64,000 bases of DNA from Bemisia tabaci (lineage: Eukaryota > Arthropoda > Insecta > Hemiptera > Aleyrodidae), in NCBI RefSeq assembly GCF_918797505.1, contig NC_092793.1:61771749-61835748 (forward strand). Reading direction: 5' to 3'. Position numbers and translations under genes: made by a program. Shown piece after piece: positions 41,905 through 54,794 of this stretch. How positions within the stretch are numbered: position 1 is the stretch's first letter; every line of letters starts with the position of its first letter. Under the pieces are notes generated by a model. That model did no database searches. It was not told where the DNA came from and saw only the letters and a program-made list of their open reading frames with translations.

Positions 41905-42475
41905 CATGGTGTCAACGATCATGGTGTCAACAAACCCAACATCTGATCATGGAGTCAACAGTTGTTGACGTCGTGCTCGGACAGTAAAGTGCAAAAATGG
42001 GCCCTGATCATGGTGTCAACGCAAACAAAAAAATATCCTCCTTATCAGTAAAATTAAGCAATTAAGTGTACAGGAGAGCTTTGAGTCACATACAGTTAGA
42101 TCAGGTTAGTTTAGGTCAGGACATGCACGGTTAGATTAGGTAGGTAAGGTTAAAGTTAGGTAGGGTAAGGTCGGGGAAAGCTAAGTTCTGTGAAAGTGGG
42201 TTAGGTCTTGTAAGATAAAATTGGGTAAGGTTGTTAGTTTAGGTTCGGTTAGACTATAGGTTACGTATTAAGTAAGGTTAGGTTGGAGAAAATAACACAA
42301 GAAAAACAAAACTTGAAGTTTGAAAGATGAAATAGAGGGAAGTTTTAAGTTTCGTTGACGTCGTGATCGTTGACACCGCGATCATCTTTCATAAGAGTCA
42401 GAATTTTTTATTTTTGGATGATCATGGTGTCGACAAAAACTTAAAAAAAGTGTTTGTTGACACCGTAATCGTTGA
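41905..42475. repeat. Cluster of GATCATGGTGTCAAC motifs around TTAGG-like DNA
   Basis: 'gatcatggtgtcaac' or near matches occur at about 41921, 41943 and 42004 on the plus strand and, inverted or varied, at about 42355, 42418 and 42457. Between them (42090-42285) is a degenerate run of 'ggttag', 'ttaggt' and 'gtaagg' hexamers reminiscent of the insect telomere repeat TTAGG. It resembles an element with subterminal repeats. Confidence 0.65.
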
Positions 42476-44589
42476 TAGCGTGCTACGTAATCTTTGAGCG
42501 CCAAGCCAGCACGGCGATGACGCGACGCGGCGGTGTATCATTTCCGTTCCTATTCTCGCTCGGGCGTTGGGACTCGCACAAAATGAAAAGATACCTGATG
42601 GGAGGTCAACAGATCAAAATTAACCATACATTTATTCATGGGCTCCACAGCACAGCTCCTCCCCCTCCCCCCAGTTAGGCCTCCAGACTTATATTTCCGC
42701 CGTGAATTATCGAAATTGTAACGCGACACGTCCATCTGCATATGCTCTATCCGACGACGACAGAAAGGCGATTGTCGCCGTGGAACATGGGTGAAGAGAT
42801 GGCCCGATAAACCAACGACCACGAGTCACCTCCGGACGCACGTCACAACCTCATAATTGTTTTTAAAAAAAAAATATGAATTCATATCGCGATGGAGGGT
42901 GGAGGGCATGAATGTTTCGAAAATCCGTCTCCGACTTATGAACAGCTCTGATCGGAGATAGCTCGCGCCGCGGTGTCCAGTCTACTTTCCTCACCTGTTC
43001 GTGTCGGGGTGCATCCAGATCTTCACCTACATGACCATTACAGAAAATACGCTGCGAGCAACTTCCGCATTGATCCGAGCGAAAATATGATTTCCGGAAC
43101 GTTAAAGCCACCTGGACCTAGGAGTTTTTTCAACGGAAAATAAGTAGATTGCATGCAGGTTTTTTCTTTGTTTTTGGAAACTTCAACTAGCCCACAAGGG
43201 CTAATCCCATCTATCCTAATAGCGACTCTAGAGCCCGACCCTAATGTCGTGTGTCCTTGTCCGAATTCAAAATGTCCTTCAAGTCCCTGATGTTTCATTA
43301 ATCCAATTTTTCCGAACACGACCATTTCTTACCCTATTGATACTACGAGCCAAACTCCCTCCACTTAAAGTACCTTGAAAGGAGTTCACCCTCCCCCCCC
43401 CCCTCCCCTCAGTTATCCTTCTGAAATGTTTGCAGTTCACTCCACGATCTATTCCTAAACGCATTTAGTTGTAGGTTCTCCCACCTCTCCCAACCAAACA
43501 TCGTATACTTACAATTAGCCTCTCAAGCAGGTAGGAGAACAAAAAGAAGCCTTTATCCACACGAAAATATGTACTTCTCTGTACTGAAAATCAAGAATTA
43601 GTTGTATTGCTGTCCGTGGTCGCGAAGTAAGAAGTCAACAGAGTTACCTTACTCAAGGAGGAAAATACCCTCGGACTTTTAAGACGTTATTTTGAGGTAG
43701 TTCAATCTACGTATGGGTCGTCTTCTTTGAGATTCTATCCCCCAATTTTTTCCGCCGGTTACTGAACCTCTTTAGCCATTTCTGCGAAAGTGGACCTGGT
43801 CTTATCGGTTTGGAGGCATGTGTGCACCTCTAGGAGTTGGCTCTTACACACAGGTACACACAGGTGTTCGAAAAGCATTGGCATCACGACGCACATTGGA
43901 AAACATGGTACCAACGTGATCGATCTACATGCGTTGGATTGCAAAAAAAAAGCTCGTATCTACGGATGAGGCACAACGATCAAAAACGTCTTACACAACA
44001 ACAAACAAACAAAAACATTACGCACGCAGATGGATGAACTTACTGGATGAGATCTATTTTTAGTTTGAATTGCTGGAAGAAACTGATATTTTTAAGAAAT
44101 TTCAATGAGACACATGGGAAATTGGACTGTTTTGACGATTCGGATGAAAAATGACACGCCAGGACACTTAACTTTGTCAACTTGTGCAACTGTTATTGTT
44201 CATGTCGGAACACATATCAGTGAACACATATGTGCGGACTCAAATACACATATCAGACTAATTCCAATTGATCAGAATCAAAGAACAGTGCAGATTAAAG
44301 CTCCTTGTTTACCGCCGGTCAGCCCCCGTAACTTCCACTTCTATTGGTCGTAAAAAGCTGGAATTTTGTGATACCAAGTTTCATCGAAAACTAGTCTGGT
44401 CATGAAAATTCATTGGATGAACTCGCATGGAATGACTTAACAGTCTTATAGCCCCAACCGATATTTCCAATCACGTCTGATTCCCCCTTCCCGCCCTGTA
44501 AAACTTTGAGCCTTTTTTTTTTGGAAAATAAGAGAAGTTGTATGAGATTAGAGGCAGTGAAATGCACCAACACCCGGCTGCTTTCTACT
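42476..44589. other. Unassigned stretch
   Basis: No gene recognised. Short open frames at 43837-44037 and 44105-44353 (+) show no known domain. A C-run lies near 43392-43410. Confidence 0.5.
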
Positions 44590-45159
44590 GCACTGGGTTC
44601 GATATGTGACGAGGCCTGTGGCCGGGTTGATGGGAGCGACGACGAGGTGTGCTGGTGAGGCGACTGGCACCCCTACCGGTGGGATCCGCGTCCTCAGCCT
44701 CGACATCGGGAAAATGGGATATCAGATCAGAGGCGGAGGTGGAGGTAGCGGTGGTCGGACTCAGAGCTCAAGTCGGGGTGCACGCGCTAACGGCATCGGC
44801 ACAAGCACGGCCAACGCGGGCACTACCGTCAGTCCAACTTCCAAGAACCCAAGCATGGCTACGGTCTCAGCGCAGCACACATTCAGATTTAGGTTCAACT
44901 TTTAACTGACCTCATTGAGTGGTGTGGTTTCACAATCCTCGCTCCCCACCCCAACCACAGACACCACGCCGTGGGCATGAGCATCAAGCCGACCCCACGT
45001 TCCCCCTTCCGCCTTCCACCTCCGGCCCCTCTGCCCGGCAGATACCAAAGTTCTGGATCTCCGCTCCCACTGGAGTGCCTTCATTGGCAGTGCTAGAGGG
45101 TCTGCCGTTGGACTAATGCCCGAGGAAAGCGCCTTCCTGGACGACCCAGGGAATATTAT
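44590..45159. other. GC-rich segment with overlapping open frames
   Basis: Two plus-strand frames (44606-44905 and 44649-44909) and one minus-strand frame (44902-45171) are open. The first encodes a Gly/Ser/Thr-rich sequence ('GGGGGSGGRTQSSSRGARAN'). I recognise no family; it could be an exon or relic of a low-complexity protein gene. Confidence 0.3.
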
Positions 45160-45458
45160 CAGGGTTCCCACGGAATTTGGAAAATTTAATTACCCGATAT
45201 TCCCCTCATTTCCCTTACACATCATAGTGAAATTCTCTGACAATACAACAAATGCCAGATTTTTAAAAAGATATAGGTGGAAATTATTTTCAGGCAAAAT
45301 TTGTTGCTCAAAACGTCAAACCCACTCGAGGAAGCAAATGAAGGTGATTTGACGATTTTCCCCTGAAATTTTCGTAATTATCCCTGACATTTCCCGATTT
45401 TTCCTGACTTTTAAAATTCCGTGACACTTCCCGGTATTCCCTGACAGTGGCAACCCTG
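45160..45458. mobile_element. MITE related to the CAGGGTTGCCAG family
   Basis: Left end 'cagggttcccacgg', right end 'cagtggcaaccctg', interior with 'ccctgacatttccc' and 'ttccctgacag' motifs as in 9245-9515. Flanks 'attat' and 'tataat' may hide a short duplication. The CDS-like GC-rich segment ends just before it. Confidence 0.72.
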
Positions 45459-45648
45459 TATAATAATATCAAACCTCAACGCCATTAGATTACCAAACTC
45501 AAAAATCAGTGTTCAAACTTCACCGGCTACAATCCGCTAAATCGACGGTATGTAACTGCAACAAAGCTACCTCGATTTGCGACGCTGTAAGTAGGACTCC
45601 AGTTATGATTTTCTCATTTTCTAAATTAGAGAATACCCAACTTCATTT

Positions 45649-45963
45649 CTACACGGAGAAAAAAACTTCGTGCATGGGACCCGATGTTGAGTCATATGGA
45701 TCTCTGAAGCTATCGGATCACGTAACTATAAACTTGAGGTCCAGCTGCCGAAGTTCGGGTCGGACAACTGAGGCAATTCGATACATACCAAAGGGTTCAG
45801 GTCACACATCCGAAGTACTCCGATACATACCAAAGTGCCTCGATGTCTGACCCGAACTTCGGCAACTCGACCTCAAGTTTTCGGATGCGATGATCAGAAA
45901 ACTTCAGAGATCCGTATGACCTCAACTTCGGGTCCCATGCACGAAGTTTTTTCCTCCGTGTAG
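45649..45963. mobile_element. MITE with CTACACGGAG ends
   Basis: Arms of about 115 bp: 'ctacacggagaaaaaaactt' inverted at the right end, continuing through 'cgtgcatgggacccga'. The middle holds two copies of 'cgatacataccaaag' (45779, 45823). No coding capacity. Confidence 0.85.
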
Positions 45964-47311
45964 AGAACTTCCCGGGTTTTCTGCCGCGTACGAAGAAAAT
46001 TCTGTGAAAATTTCCAGCGGAATTTTGGTTCCTCCTCCTAGGACTAAATCAAATGGGAGCGGAAATTTTGAAACACCACACACGAGATGTGCGTCGCGGA
46101 GAGAGGAGCGTCTGAGTGTACTTAGCCCATTCAAACTTGGTGCAACTTTATAGTCCAGTCATATGGGGATTTTATGCGGTTCTAAGAGCGGAACTTTTTT
46201 TCTCACCTGATTTCTCATCCATAGAGGGTCCTCAACGAGAATCCAAATTTGCGACATGGGCACTTTATGGGGAACCCCCCCCCCCCCCCACTCCCAATAT
46301 CGAAAAAAAAACAGCCAAAAATCGGCGATTTTCTCTCGTTTTTCGGCTAATATCGCAAAAACCGCTAATGTTTTGAGTAAGTATGTAAGAACCTGCCTAA
46401 AATTAGATAAAATTACGGACATTTTCAACCCGATCCGAAATTTTTTTGATGAAAAATATGACCACTACAAGGTTGCCAAAAAAATCCCAAAATGTTCAAA
46501 ATTTCATTTTTTTAAGGTTTTTTTGCTTATAACTTTTTTTCCGGCAATTTTAGAAGGTAAGAGTATCCGCCCAAATGAAAGTAGATTCAAAATGCTACAA
46601 TTCCATGTATCAAACTTGTCCCTAGGGCGTAACGAGACGGCTCCGCGGCGTTGTCAAAGTTACGGTCTCCAAGGGCATTTTCCGTGGCGGTCTATTTCAC
46701 GCAACCGCTCCACTCAATTTTACCTGAAAATTTTTGCGAAAACTTTCTGGAATATGTTTCCTATGTATTTTTCAGCGCTGAAACTGGATCTGAACTTTTC
46801 TGCCTTCGATTTTTGCCGCTAAAGCCGCCATCTGGAAAAAAACGTTGCCAAATCTCATTTTTTGACTAAAAATCGTTAATAACTCGTTCCTTGTGCGTCG
46901 GGCGGCAAAAGGAGTTATTTGCAGAATGAAAGTACATACAATTTTGGATTATAATCATGTACCAAAGTTAAGATAACATGCGTATATCATCCGCCAGAGC
47001 GCGCTGAAAATAGCGGGAAATTTTTCGCTATTTTTGCGGTTCTCTCAAATATCTTTTTTCTTAACGGTTTTTCGGCGAAATTGGTATCACCAAAATTAAA
47101 GTAGACAAAGAATGCTACTAGAATCACTCTTAGTTTTTGGACTAGTGATTGTTTCAGCGGAAGATAGGAGCACTTGAAGTCGGAGACTCGCACGGCCGAA
47201 ATCGGCTGCAACGCTGCATCAAAGTTCTACATCATGAAGAACGTTTTATGGTTTCCATAACGTTTCATTTTGCTTTAAGGCATTAAATCTCCTTTATAAT
47301 TATTAAAATAA
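45964..47311. other. Unassigned repeat-like stretch
   Basis: Contains a C-run at about 46268-46280 and text typical of the non-coding hairpin elements ('cgaaaaatcgg', 'aaaaatcgttaataactcg'). A plus-strand frame of 188 codons (46256-46822) has no recognisable domain and begins in the C-run; I do not regard it as a gene. Confidence 0.5.
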
Positions 47312-48583
47312 TTTCACACACGTATATCGACATCCTCCTTACCCTTATCTCATCGTTCCTCTTATACAGGATGTCCCAGAAGTCCGTACCTCCCCTGGTA
47401 ACTGTTGAACGGTTAGAGATAGAAAAACGAACCTCTGGGAATTTTTCTATCCCAAAGGAGACCATATTCTAGAGGAGTCAATTTTTTTTTTTTTTTTTTT
47501 TTTTTCAAATGGTAACCCCTATCTTGTGATACATCATTGGAAAGAACATTAAAAACTAAGAATTCGGTGGAAATTGCAGATCAATATCTTAATTTTTGAC
47601 CGAGTTATGATCGGTCCAAGGACAAATTTGACCTATTTTCAAAAAATCATAACTCCGGTTCAAATTATCGTAGTGAAAAAAATAAAGCGGGAAAATTTCG
47701 CAAATTGTAAGCACTTTCAAACACACACACAGAAATCACCTCAAACTAATTTTACGGGGGGGGGGGGGGGGGGTGCGGACTCCCAAATACGTCAGTTTAA
47801 AGGTCATACGATTTTCCTGCGATTTGAGCCAATTTCCCCTAGATTTGCCTCTACATTATCTCAGTAAGGTCACAATCAGTTCAACATTGCGTTTTCAAGC
47901 CCCCAAATTTCGAGAAGATGTAAAAAAAAACGAAATTTAAACGATCAAATTTAATCACCTTAATTAGCGTTTTTTGTAACCTCTGCTCGAAATTTGGGGG
48001 CTTGAAAACGCAATGTTGAACTGATTGTGACCTTACTGAGATAATGTAGAGGCAAATCTAGGGGAAATTGGCTCAAATCGCAGGAAAATCGTATGACCTT
48101 TAAACTGACGTATTTGGGAGTCCGCACCCCCCCCCCCCCCCCGTAAAATTAGTTTGAGGTGATTTCTGTGTGTGTGTTTGAAAGTGCTTACAATTTGCGA
48201 AATTTTCCCGCTTTATTTTTTTCACTACGATAATTTGAACCGGAGTTATGATTTTTTGAAAATAGGTCAAATTTGTCCTTGGACCGATCATAACTCGGTC
48301 AAAAATTAAGATATTGATCTGCAATTTCCACCAAATTCTTAGTTTTTAATGTTCTTTCCAATGATGTATCACAAGATAGGGGTTACCATTTGAAAAAAAA
48401 AAAAAAAAAAAAAATTGACTCCTCTAGAATATGGTCTCCTTTGGGATAGAAAAATTCCCAGAGGTTCGTTTTTCTATCTCTAACTGTTCAACAGTTACCA
48501 GGGGAGGTACGGACTTCTGGGACACCCTGTATAAATGGAACGATGAGATAAGGGTAAGGAGGATGTCGATATACGTGTGTGAA
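47312..48583. repeat. Long palindrome D extending beyond its TA-CAGGATG ends
   Basis: Arms 47312-47918 and 47985-48583 are inverted with a spacer of about 66 bp. Transposon-like ends lie inside the arms: 'caggatgtcccagaagtccg' at about 47369 and its inverse ending 'ggacaccctg' at about 48529, each next to TA. About 57 bp outside each end is also inverted ('cacacgtatatcgacatcct'). Homopolymers sit symmetrically: T and A runs at 47481 and 48394, G and C runs at 47757 and 48127. Confidence 0.9.
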
Positions 48584-49173
48584 ATTCTCGGCATCGACGT
48601 CTGATGTATGCAATTTTTCGACTCAGGTCTTCTTTTGCAATCATTGATGTAACCATATGCCATTTTGGTGCAATTTTAAAGTTTTTACAGGAAGTTTAAA
48701 ATTTTTCAATTTTTGGGGGGTTTTTAGGGGTTTTGGGACTTAAGAACACGACTTAGCGCGGTGAGCTGGACAAATTCGAATTCAGGTGATTTTTCTGCGT
48801 CCATCGATGTATAGAGACCTTTTGTTGCAATTTGTTCCGGGTCCATCAGCTTCTTTACCGGACTAGTCGGGAAGACCCCGGCCCTGAGTGTGGCAGGTAT
48901 CCATCAGATAGGGGTGAAAATAGCACATTTCGTCATCCCTCTAATGTAAAGGTGTGTGTCAATTTCCAAGTGAGCCCCATTTCACATAAAAATCCATGCT
49001 TTCTGGGGCTAATTCGAAAATTGAGATACGCCCTTACGTCAGAGGGACGAGATTTCAACGTGACGATAATCGACGTGAGTGGTAATTAATCAAGCCCAGC
49101 TGGAGCCTGCGGCAAAGGTCGGTGCCTGTGCGGAGCGGGGCAGAGACCACATCTGCAGCAGCAACGCTGCCAA
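48584..49173. other. Unassigned stretch
   Basis: A plus-strand frame of 85 codons at 48832-49089 has no known domain. Nothing else recognised. Confidence 0.5.
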
Positions 49174-49412
49174 GCTAAGGAAGAACGCCGTATGAACATT
49201 CGTGAGTTGCCAAATTTTCCCAAATAAAACATGTATTTTTGAGGAAGGTTATGCATATTTTTCCTTGAAATTTTTAGATATTTTATATTGAACTGCGAAC
49301 GAAACTGTTTGAGAAATTTGAGAAAAAATGTTGTGAATTTTCCCGACAAATTCGTTTCTTATTGAAAGAAATATGGCGCCGCCTGAATGCTAATACGGCG
49401 TTCTTCCTTAGC
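49174..49412. mobile_element. Short MITE with GCTAAGGAAGAACGCC ends
   Basis: 'gctaaggaagaacgccgtat' at the left and its inverse 'acggcgttcttccttagc' at the right, with 'gaacattc'/'gaatgc' continuing inward. No coding capacity. Confidence 0.8.
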
Positions 49413-50735
49413 ACGGTAGAACGGGTCACCGCTCACGGGGAAAGTCTAACGACAGATACGACGAGGCAAGGACCCGTCAGTTAACTTAAAATGTTTTTTC
49501 ACTTTACGAGCCGTCGGAAGCCCCTCTCAAAGGCTCTCATTTTCGGATAAGAGGATAGTGACGGTTTTGGAGGGCTATCGCAGGATGCTTATCATTAGAA
49601 TCATTTTCAGAGAAGGGGGCGAGGTTCGTTTGAAAATGCCGCCAGTGTTATTCATAGTTAAGATAGTCGGGCAAAAAGAGCACCTAAGTTGGAAAAAATT
49701 AAAATGAGACTACACTCTGAAGTTCCGAAAATGGACCCTTACAGATTTTTTCAGAATTACCATCCGATATAGTTACCTCGAATTTAAGAAATCGAAAAAC
49801 GTTGATACGGTTAGCTGTCGCTATGGCAAGTTTCGAAACCGCTCCGTTTCAACCGCTAATACAATTAATTAATAGTGCAACTGAAAACTTTTGACCTCAT
49901 ACTCTTAAGGATAGCTTTGGCCCAAATTGGTTTTTCCGCTGTATGAAAACGTTGACTTTCCACCTTGATGGGTCTTATGCTCAAGTAGCTCAAGATCCAT
50001 CCATATAGGTCAGTCATTGCACAGATTCCCCCCCGCTCGGGGTAAGCCTCATCATGCCCCATCCATTGGCTCGTGACGTCAGCATTACTGCCGCAAAAGC
50101 GAAAAAGCACGGATACAATGCTTTTCTTATGGGAGAGAAAAAATTTTTCTTAATGAATCATTTAAATTTCTTACTTTTACATCCTTTGAAACTTTCTGAG
50201 TGTTGAAAGGAACGTTTAGACATTGGGTCATTCCATGTCAACTTAACGAGGTTTTGAAACTTGACCTCTCAGATCATGTTCAAACTTGGTGTGCTGCAAG
50301 TTCCGATTGAAAAAGAAATATTCCCCAAATTTTAGGTCATTTGGTCGATCCGTTAATTTTATACGGAATCTCAAAGTTTGGAAAAAATTGAGTTTTTTTA
50401 TGACCGATAAAACTTTGAACGGCTGTTACTTTTCAACGGTTCATTGGAAAAACTTGAACTAGGTCTTGTTTTGAAGCCTAGAGGTTCTTCTTTTAAAAAA
50501 AAAATTGAAAAAAAAATTTGAAAATTTTTGGAAAATTTTGAATTTTCAAATTTGAATTTTTCAAAAAGGGCATTTTTTAAAATTTTGATTTTCTTTGCAG
50601 GTGATCCTTACATTATCTTAAAGCATTTTCCAAACTTTCATTGTGGGCCGCCGAGCGGTTCCTGAGTTATAGCAATAAACGTACCGTAATCCTACTTAAA
50701 ACGCATCATATGTACCTACTATATATATACATACA
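49413..50735. other. Unassigned stretch
   Basis: No gene. 50490-50590 is a low-complexity A/T tract with 'gaaaattttg' repeats. Confidence 0.55.
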
Positions 50736-50737
50736 TA

Positions 50738-51736
50738 CAGGGTGATCCAAAAGTCCCTTCCACCCCCTCTAACTTTTTACCTAATTGAGGTAAAGATTTG
50801 AAACTTGGGGGATATTCCTAGGTCAAAGGGAGCTACTTTTTGGGCCCCCTAAAATTTTCAGGGGGGCCCCCCTTGGGGGGGCAACGGCCCCCAACTTTTA
50901 ATTTTCAAATGGGAAGACCCCCTTTGTGATAGCTTGTTCGAAAGAGCATAAAAAAAGAAAACTTTTCGCGCAAACCCGAAGTCAATATCTCAAACCGTTT
51001 CAAAATGGCGGCCGGTTAAAGTTCAAAATGGCCGAAAATTCAAACCGGTTATTTGTCGATGGATTTGCGCGAAAATCGGTATGTAGGGGTATTTTGACAC
51101 GAGAAAAACGAATTTGACGTTAGATTTTCAAAAAAACCGAAATTTCCAAAATGGCCGCCGGTTAAAGTTTAAAATGGCCGAAAATTGTCACCTCGGTTTT
51201 TTGCTGATGGATTTGCCTAAAACTTGGAATTTGAGAGTATTTTGGCATAAGATAAACAAATTTGAACTTAGATTTCTAAAAAAAATCAATTTTTTGTCAT
51301 TTTGAACTTTAACCGGCAGCCATTTTAAAAATTTCGGTTTTTTTGAAAACCTAACGTCAAATTCGTTTTTCTCGTGTCAAAATACCCATACATACCGATT
51401 TTCGCGCAAATCCATCGACAAATAACCGGTTTGAATTTTCGGCCATTTTGAACTTTAACCGGCCGCCATTTTGAAACGGTTTGAGATATTGACTTCGGGT
51501 TTGCGCGAAAAGTTTTCTTTTTTTATGCTCTTTCGAACGAGCTATCACAAAGGGGGTCTTCCCATTTGAAAATTAAAAGTTTGGGGCCGTTGGCCCCCCA
51601 AGGGGGGCCCCCCTGAAAATTTTAGGGGGGCCAAAAAGTAGCTCCCTTTGACCTAGGAATATCCCCCAAGTTTCAAATCTTTACCTCAATTAGGTAAAAA
51701 GTTAGAGGGGGTGGAAGGGACTTTTGGATGACCCTG
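50738..51736. mobile_element. TA-flanked hairpin element E
   Basis: Ends 'cagggtgatccaaaagtccc' and its inverse, flanked by TA (50736-50737, 51737-51738). Arms of about 430 bp close on a loop of about 120 bp near 51175-51295. Each arm carries C/G-run blocks and 'ggcggccggttaaagtt'; the left arm has a second diverged copy of that block (51150-51200). Non-coding; frames on both strands are mirror images. Confidence 0.88.
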
Positions 51737-51738
51737 TA

Positions 51739-53566
51739 TAAGTCATGCATAAGCCATGCATAGTAGGGACAGATTCCCTTGACATGGCTGTTAATAGTTA
51801 ATAGGCTCTAAATAGTGGGAACAGGATGTTTTCATAGATGCTCATTGTTTAGTATCACCTTTTGTAAAAAAGATATTTAAAACATCCGAAGGGGGGGGGG
51901 GGGGGAGGAAAGCGGGATGCCTGCTCGCTCTCCACATGGAACATTTTTGCCTTGCCTCAACAGCAAATATTTGCAAGGTTTCTTTGTTTCCTCTTCTTCT
52001 CTCTTTTCCCCCAGTGAAATTCAGAAAAATGAAGGAAAAATAAGAATTAAGCAGTTAAATCAACCAAGATTAAAAGAAGTATGTATAATAAAGACAACTG
52101 TATCAGGCGCGGAGTTAGACAACCAGACCATGAAGCACGATATATGCATACCGCGCTTGAAAAGATCCGCGATTCGACGTTTTTGGCTCACGAGGCATTT
52201 TTAACTTTACCTCACGGCGAAATGTCCTATTTTGAGTGCCCAATTTTCACGCAAAAATGTTGGATATGTGCTAAATGTTCGACATGCCCCACGTTTTTCG
52301 GAGAGAAGAGCAAGAAAACGGGGGGGGGGGGGGGGGGGTCGTAAGGTCACATCTGATGAAAATAGCCTCACAACTCAAAATTTGCATTACGTCTGACGTT
52401 ATTCGAGGATCGCAAGATCGGTAATTTTCTGCACCCCTGGTGGACGACCTGAGTGTTCCTGGACTCACGGGAAACGTTTAAACTTCATGAGGACTGGATA
52501 GACACTCTGGGGTGTTATAGCTCTTGCCGGGGAGGTAGAGAGAGACGCTCGACTTCTTCGCACCCCTTCGACTCATTAGAGGGTTCAAGAAACGAGTTTG
52601 CATCACTCTTAAGCTTTTCACGGGCATGGACGATGCAGGAAGCGGGTCGGGTGGGATGAGATCCGAGCACTCAGGGAAGGTGAGACAAGAGCAACGGGTG
52701 GGTCATGGAACGGGAACTCGATAGCCTCAGCCCCAGCCCATTATTTGAGATTGACCCTAGTGACCATGTCATAACATTCATGGGATACGTTTGCTGAAGT
52801 GACTGGGTCTTGTTAGGGTTCGTTTTAATTTCGGTCTTACACTAATCACGCTGCATATAGGTATTCGTGCGCACCCACACAAGATTTGACCGATGAAGAC
52901 TTTGAGATAGATTCTGAGGTACCCAAGTCCAAAAGGAATACAGAAAAATAATTTGCACTGTCCACTCGGGACGTACTTACTTCTTGATTTCTTTCAAAAG
53001 AGTTTTGGTCAAATGTTGCGTACAAATACGTAATAGACCACACAGTGCTGCCGCATTCGGGAATGTTTTAAAACATGTGCTTAAATCCAGAAATGTTTAA
53101 TTGATTATTCATATAGGTTTAGGTACTATCAAATCATGTTTATACAATCAATAGGAGTATCCTCGGTAAAAATGAATCGAGAGGAGTTGAGATTCAAAAA
53201 TGCTCCTAAGCTCACTCTCGCTTTAAAAAGGATCATCAATTCTCGTTTTGAAAAATGATCACGAATTTTCACAAAATTTTGGAAAAAGCTGCTCAGCGGA
53301 TCTTGTTCACTTCATTTTGGAGGGGCTTAAATATTCTGGTATTTAAACTCAAGAAAGTCCGCAGAAATACAGGATTTTTGCATTCAGCACATTCTCAAAA
53401 AATTATGTGGGTATGCCTATTGACTGGATGCCTGGATTCCGGAACTTAGCATAACCTCCGTTTTCAGGTAGATAGGCAACACCGTGGGCTGGAATCAGGA
53501 ACTGGAAATCGGAGCTAATAAGAAGCGGGTAGAAAGTCTAAAAGTTGGCCGACGTCCGGCGCGGCG
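51739..53566. other. Unassigned stretch
   Basis: No gene recognised. G-runs at about 51890-51906 and 52321-52338; a stray GGGGTGCAGAA-type end near 52425. Scattered short open frames lack domains. Confidence 0.5.
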
Positions 53567-54758
53567 CACTATGGTCCGAATAGCCGGTTTAAGCGGCAAT
53601 AAATCGAAAAAGTGAAGTTTGGAAAAAGTTAGATTTTAAGAAGTAGATCGATAGTACATACTGTAGAGAAGACTCCTGTAAAATTTCACTTCGATTAAAG
53701 CACTAATAAAGATGTGACAAGCCTGGGAAGTGCGGCGCGCGGAGCACTTTATGAGTGCGATTCCAGTTACCGAGCGGCAGTGCTGTGTTTAAGGGCTTGT
53801 TTTCGTCGTTTCACCGTACCTGAAAGTGTTTGGGCACTTGATTCACAAAATACAAGATAAGTTTAAAATGTTTTATGCTGAAACTATTCTTTTTTATCAT
53901 ATCTAATGCTCTAGATTAACCCTTAGACAAAGTCAGTTTTATCAGTAAAATCGCAGAAGTAGGACCCAAAAAATATACTTAGCACCTCTGAGCACCTCGT
54001 AATTTTACTCGGAAGTTATTGTCATGACTCTAGACTATCTTTTAGTCTAGTGGCAGAACCATAGTCCACCATAGCCTCAAGTTATTTCTCATGAAAAATG
54101 ACGTTTTCGCGTTTCTTATCACTTACTACAATTAGCTATCATATGCCATTGACGATGACTTTTATCATGTTCCATTGTCATATTCTAGCAAATCGAATGC
54201 ATTAGAGCCTAAATCTGCCCAGGCAGAAGAATACGAGTTGATGGGGTTGATGGGGACCAATTGAAACTTTGTGCTCAAGAACAGCAAAGAATCGCCTCGA
54301 GAGGCTACTTTGAGGCCCCGTAAAAGTTTTTTTTTTGACGTTTTAAGTGTTTCAAACATATAATCTATCAGTGTAGATATATGTTAGCATAAGTTTAGCT
54401 TGGCAGACGAAAACAAGTCTAAACGGTTGATCGGTGGGACTTGAAAGTAAGGCTCCCGAGCAATGAAATTGTCTTAGGAAGCCACTTTGAGGTCCCGTAA
54501 ACGTTTTTTTTTTTACGTTTACCCATGTTTCAAACAAATAATCTATCAAAATGGATATATTTAAGCTTAAGTTTCGCTTGGCAGACGAAAACAAGTTCAA
54601 ACGGCTGATCGGTGGGACTTGAAAGTAGGCCTCTGGAGCCATGAAACGTAGAAGTATTATCCTGAGCTGTCTTTTTCAAGTTCCCTTGATAGTAGTGTTT
54701 GACGAGGCTCTACTTTTAGCTTCTTATAGTCCATCCAATGTAAAATTAATTTTTAAAC

Positions 54759-54794
<36 letters not shown>

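Noticed and set aside
42090..42285. True telomere
   Set aside because: The hexamers are degenerate and the sequence continues with ordinary DNA on both sides.
46256..46822. 188-codon plus-strand open frame
   Set aside because: Starts in a C-run, has no domain, and its DNA resembles the non-coding filler of nearby hairpin elements.
47574..48324. Identical 74-97 codon frames on opposite strands
   Set aside because: Again produced by palindrome arms, with G/C runs in the reading frame.
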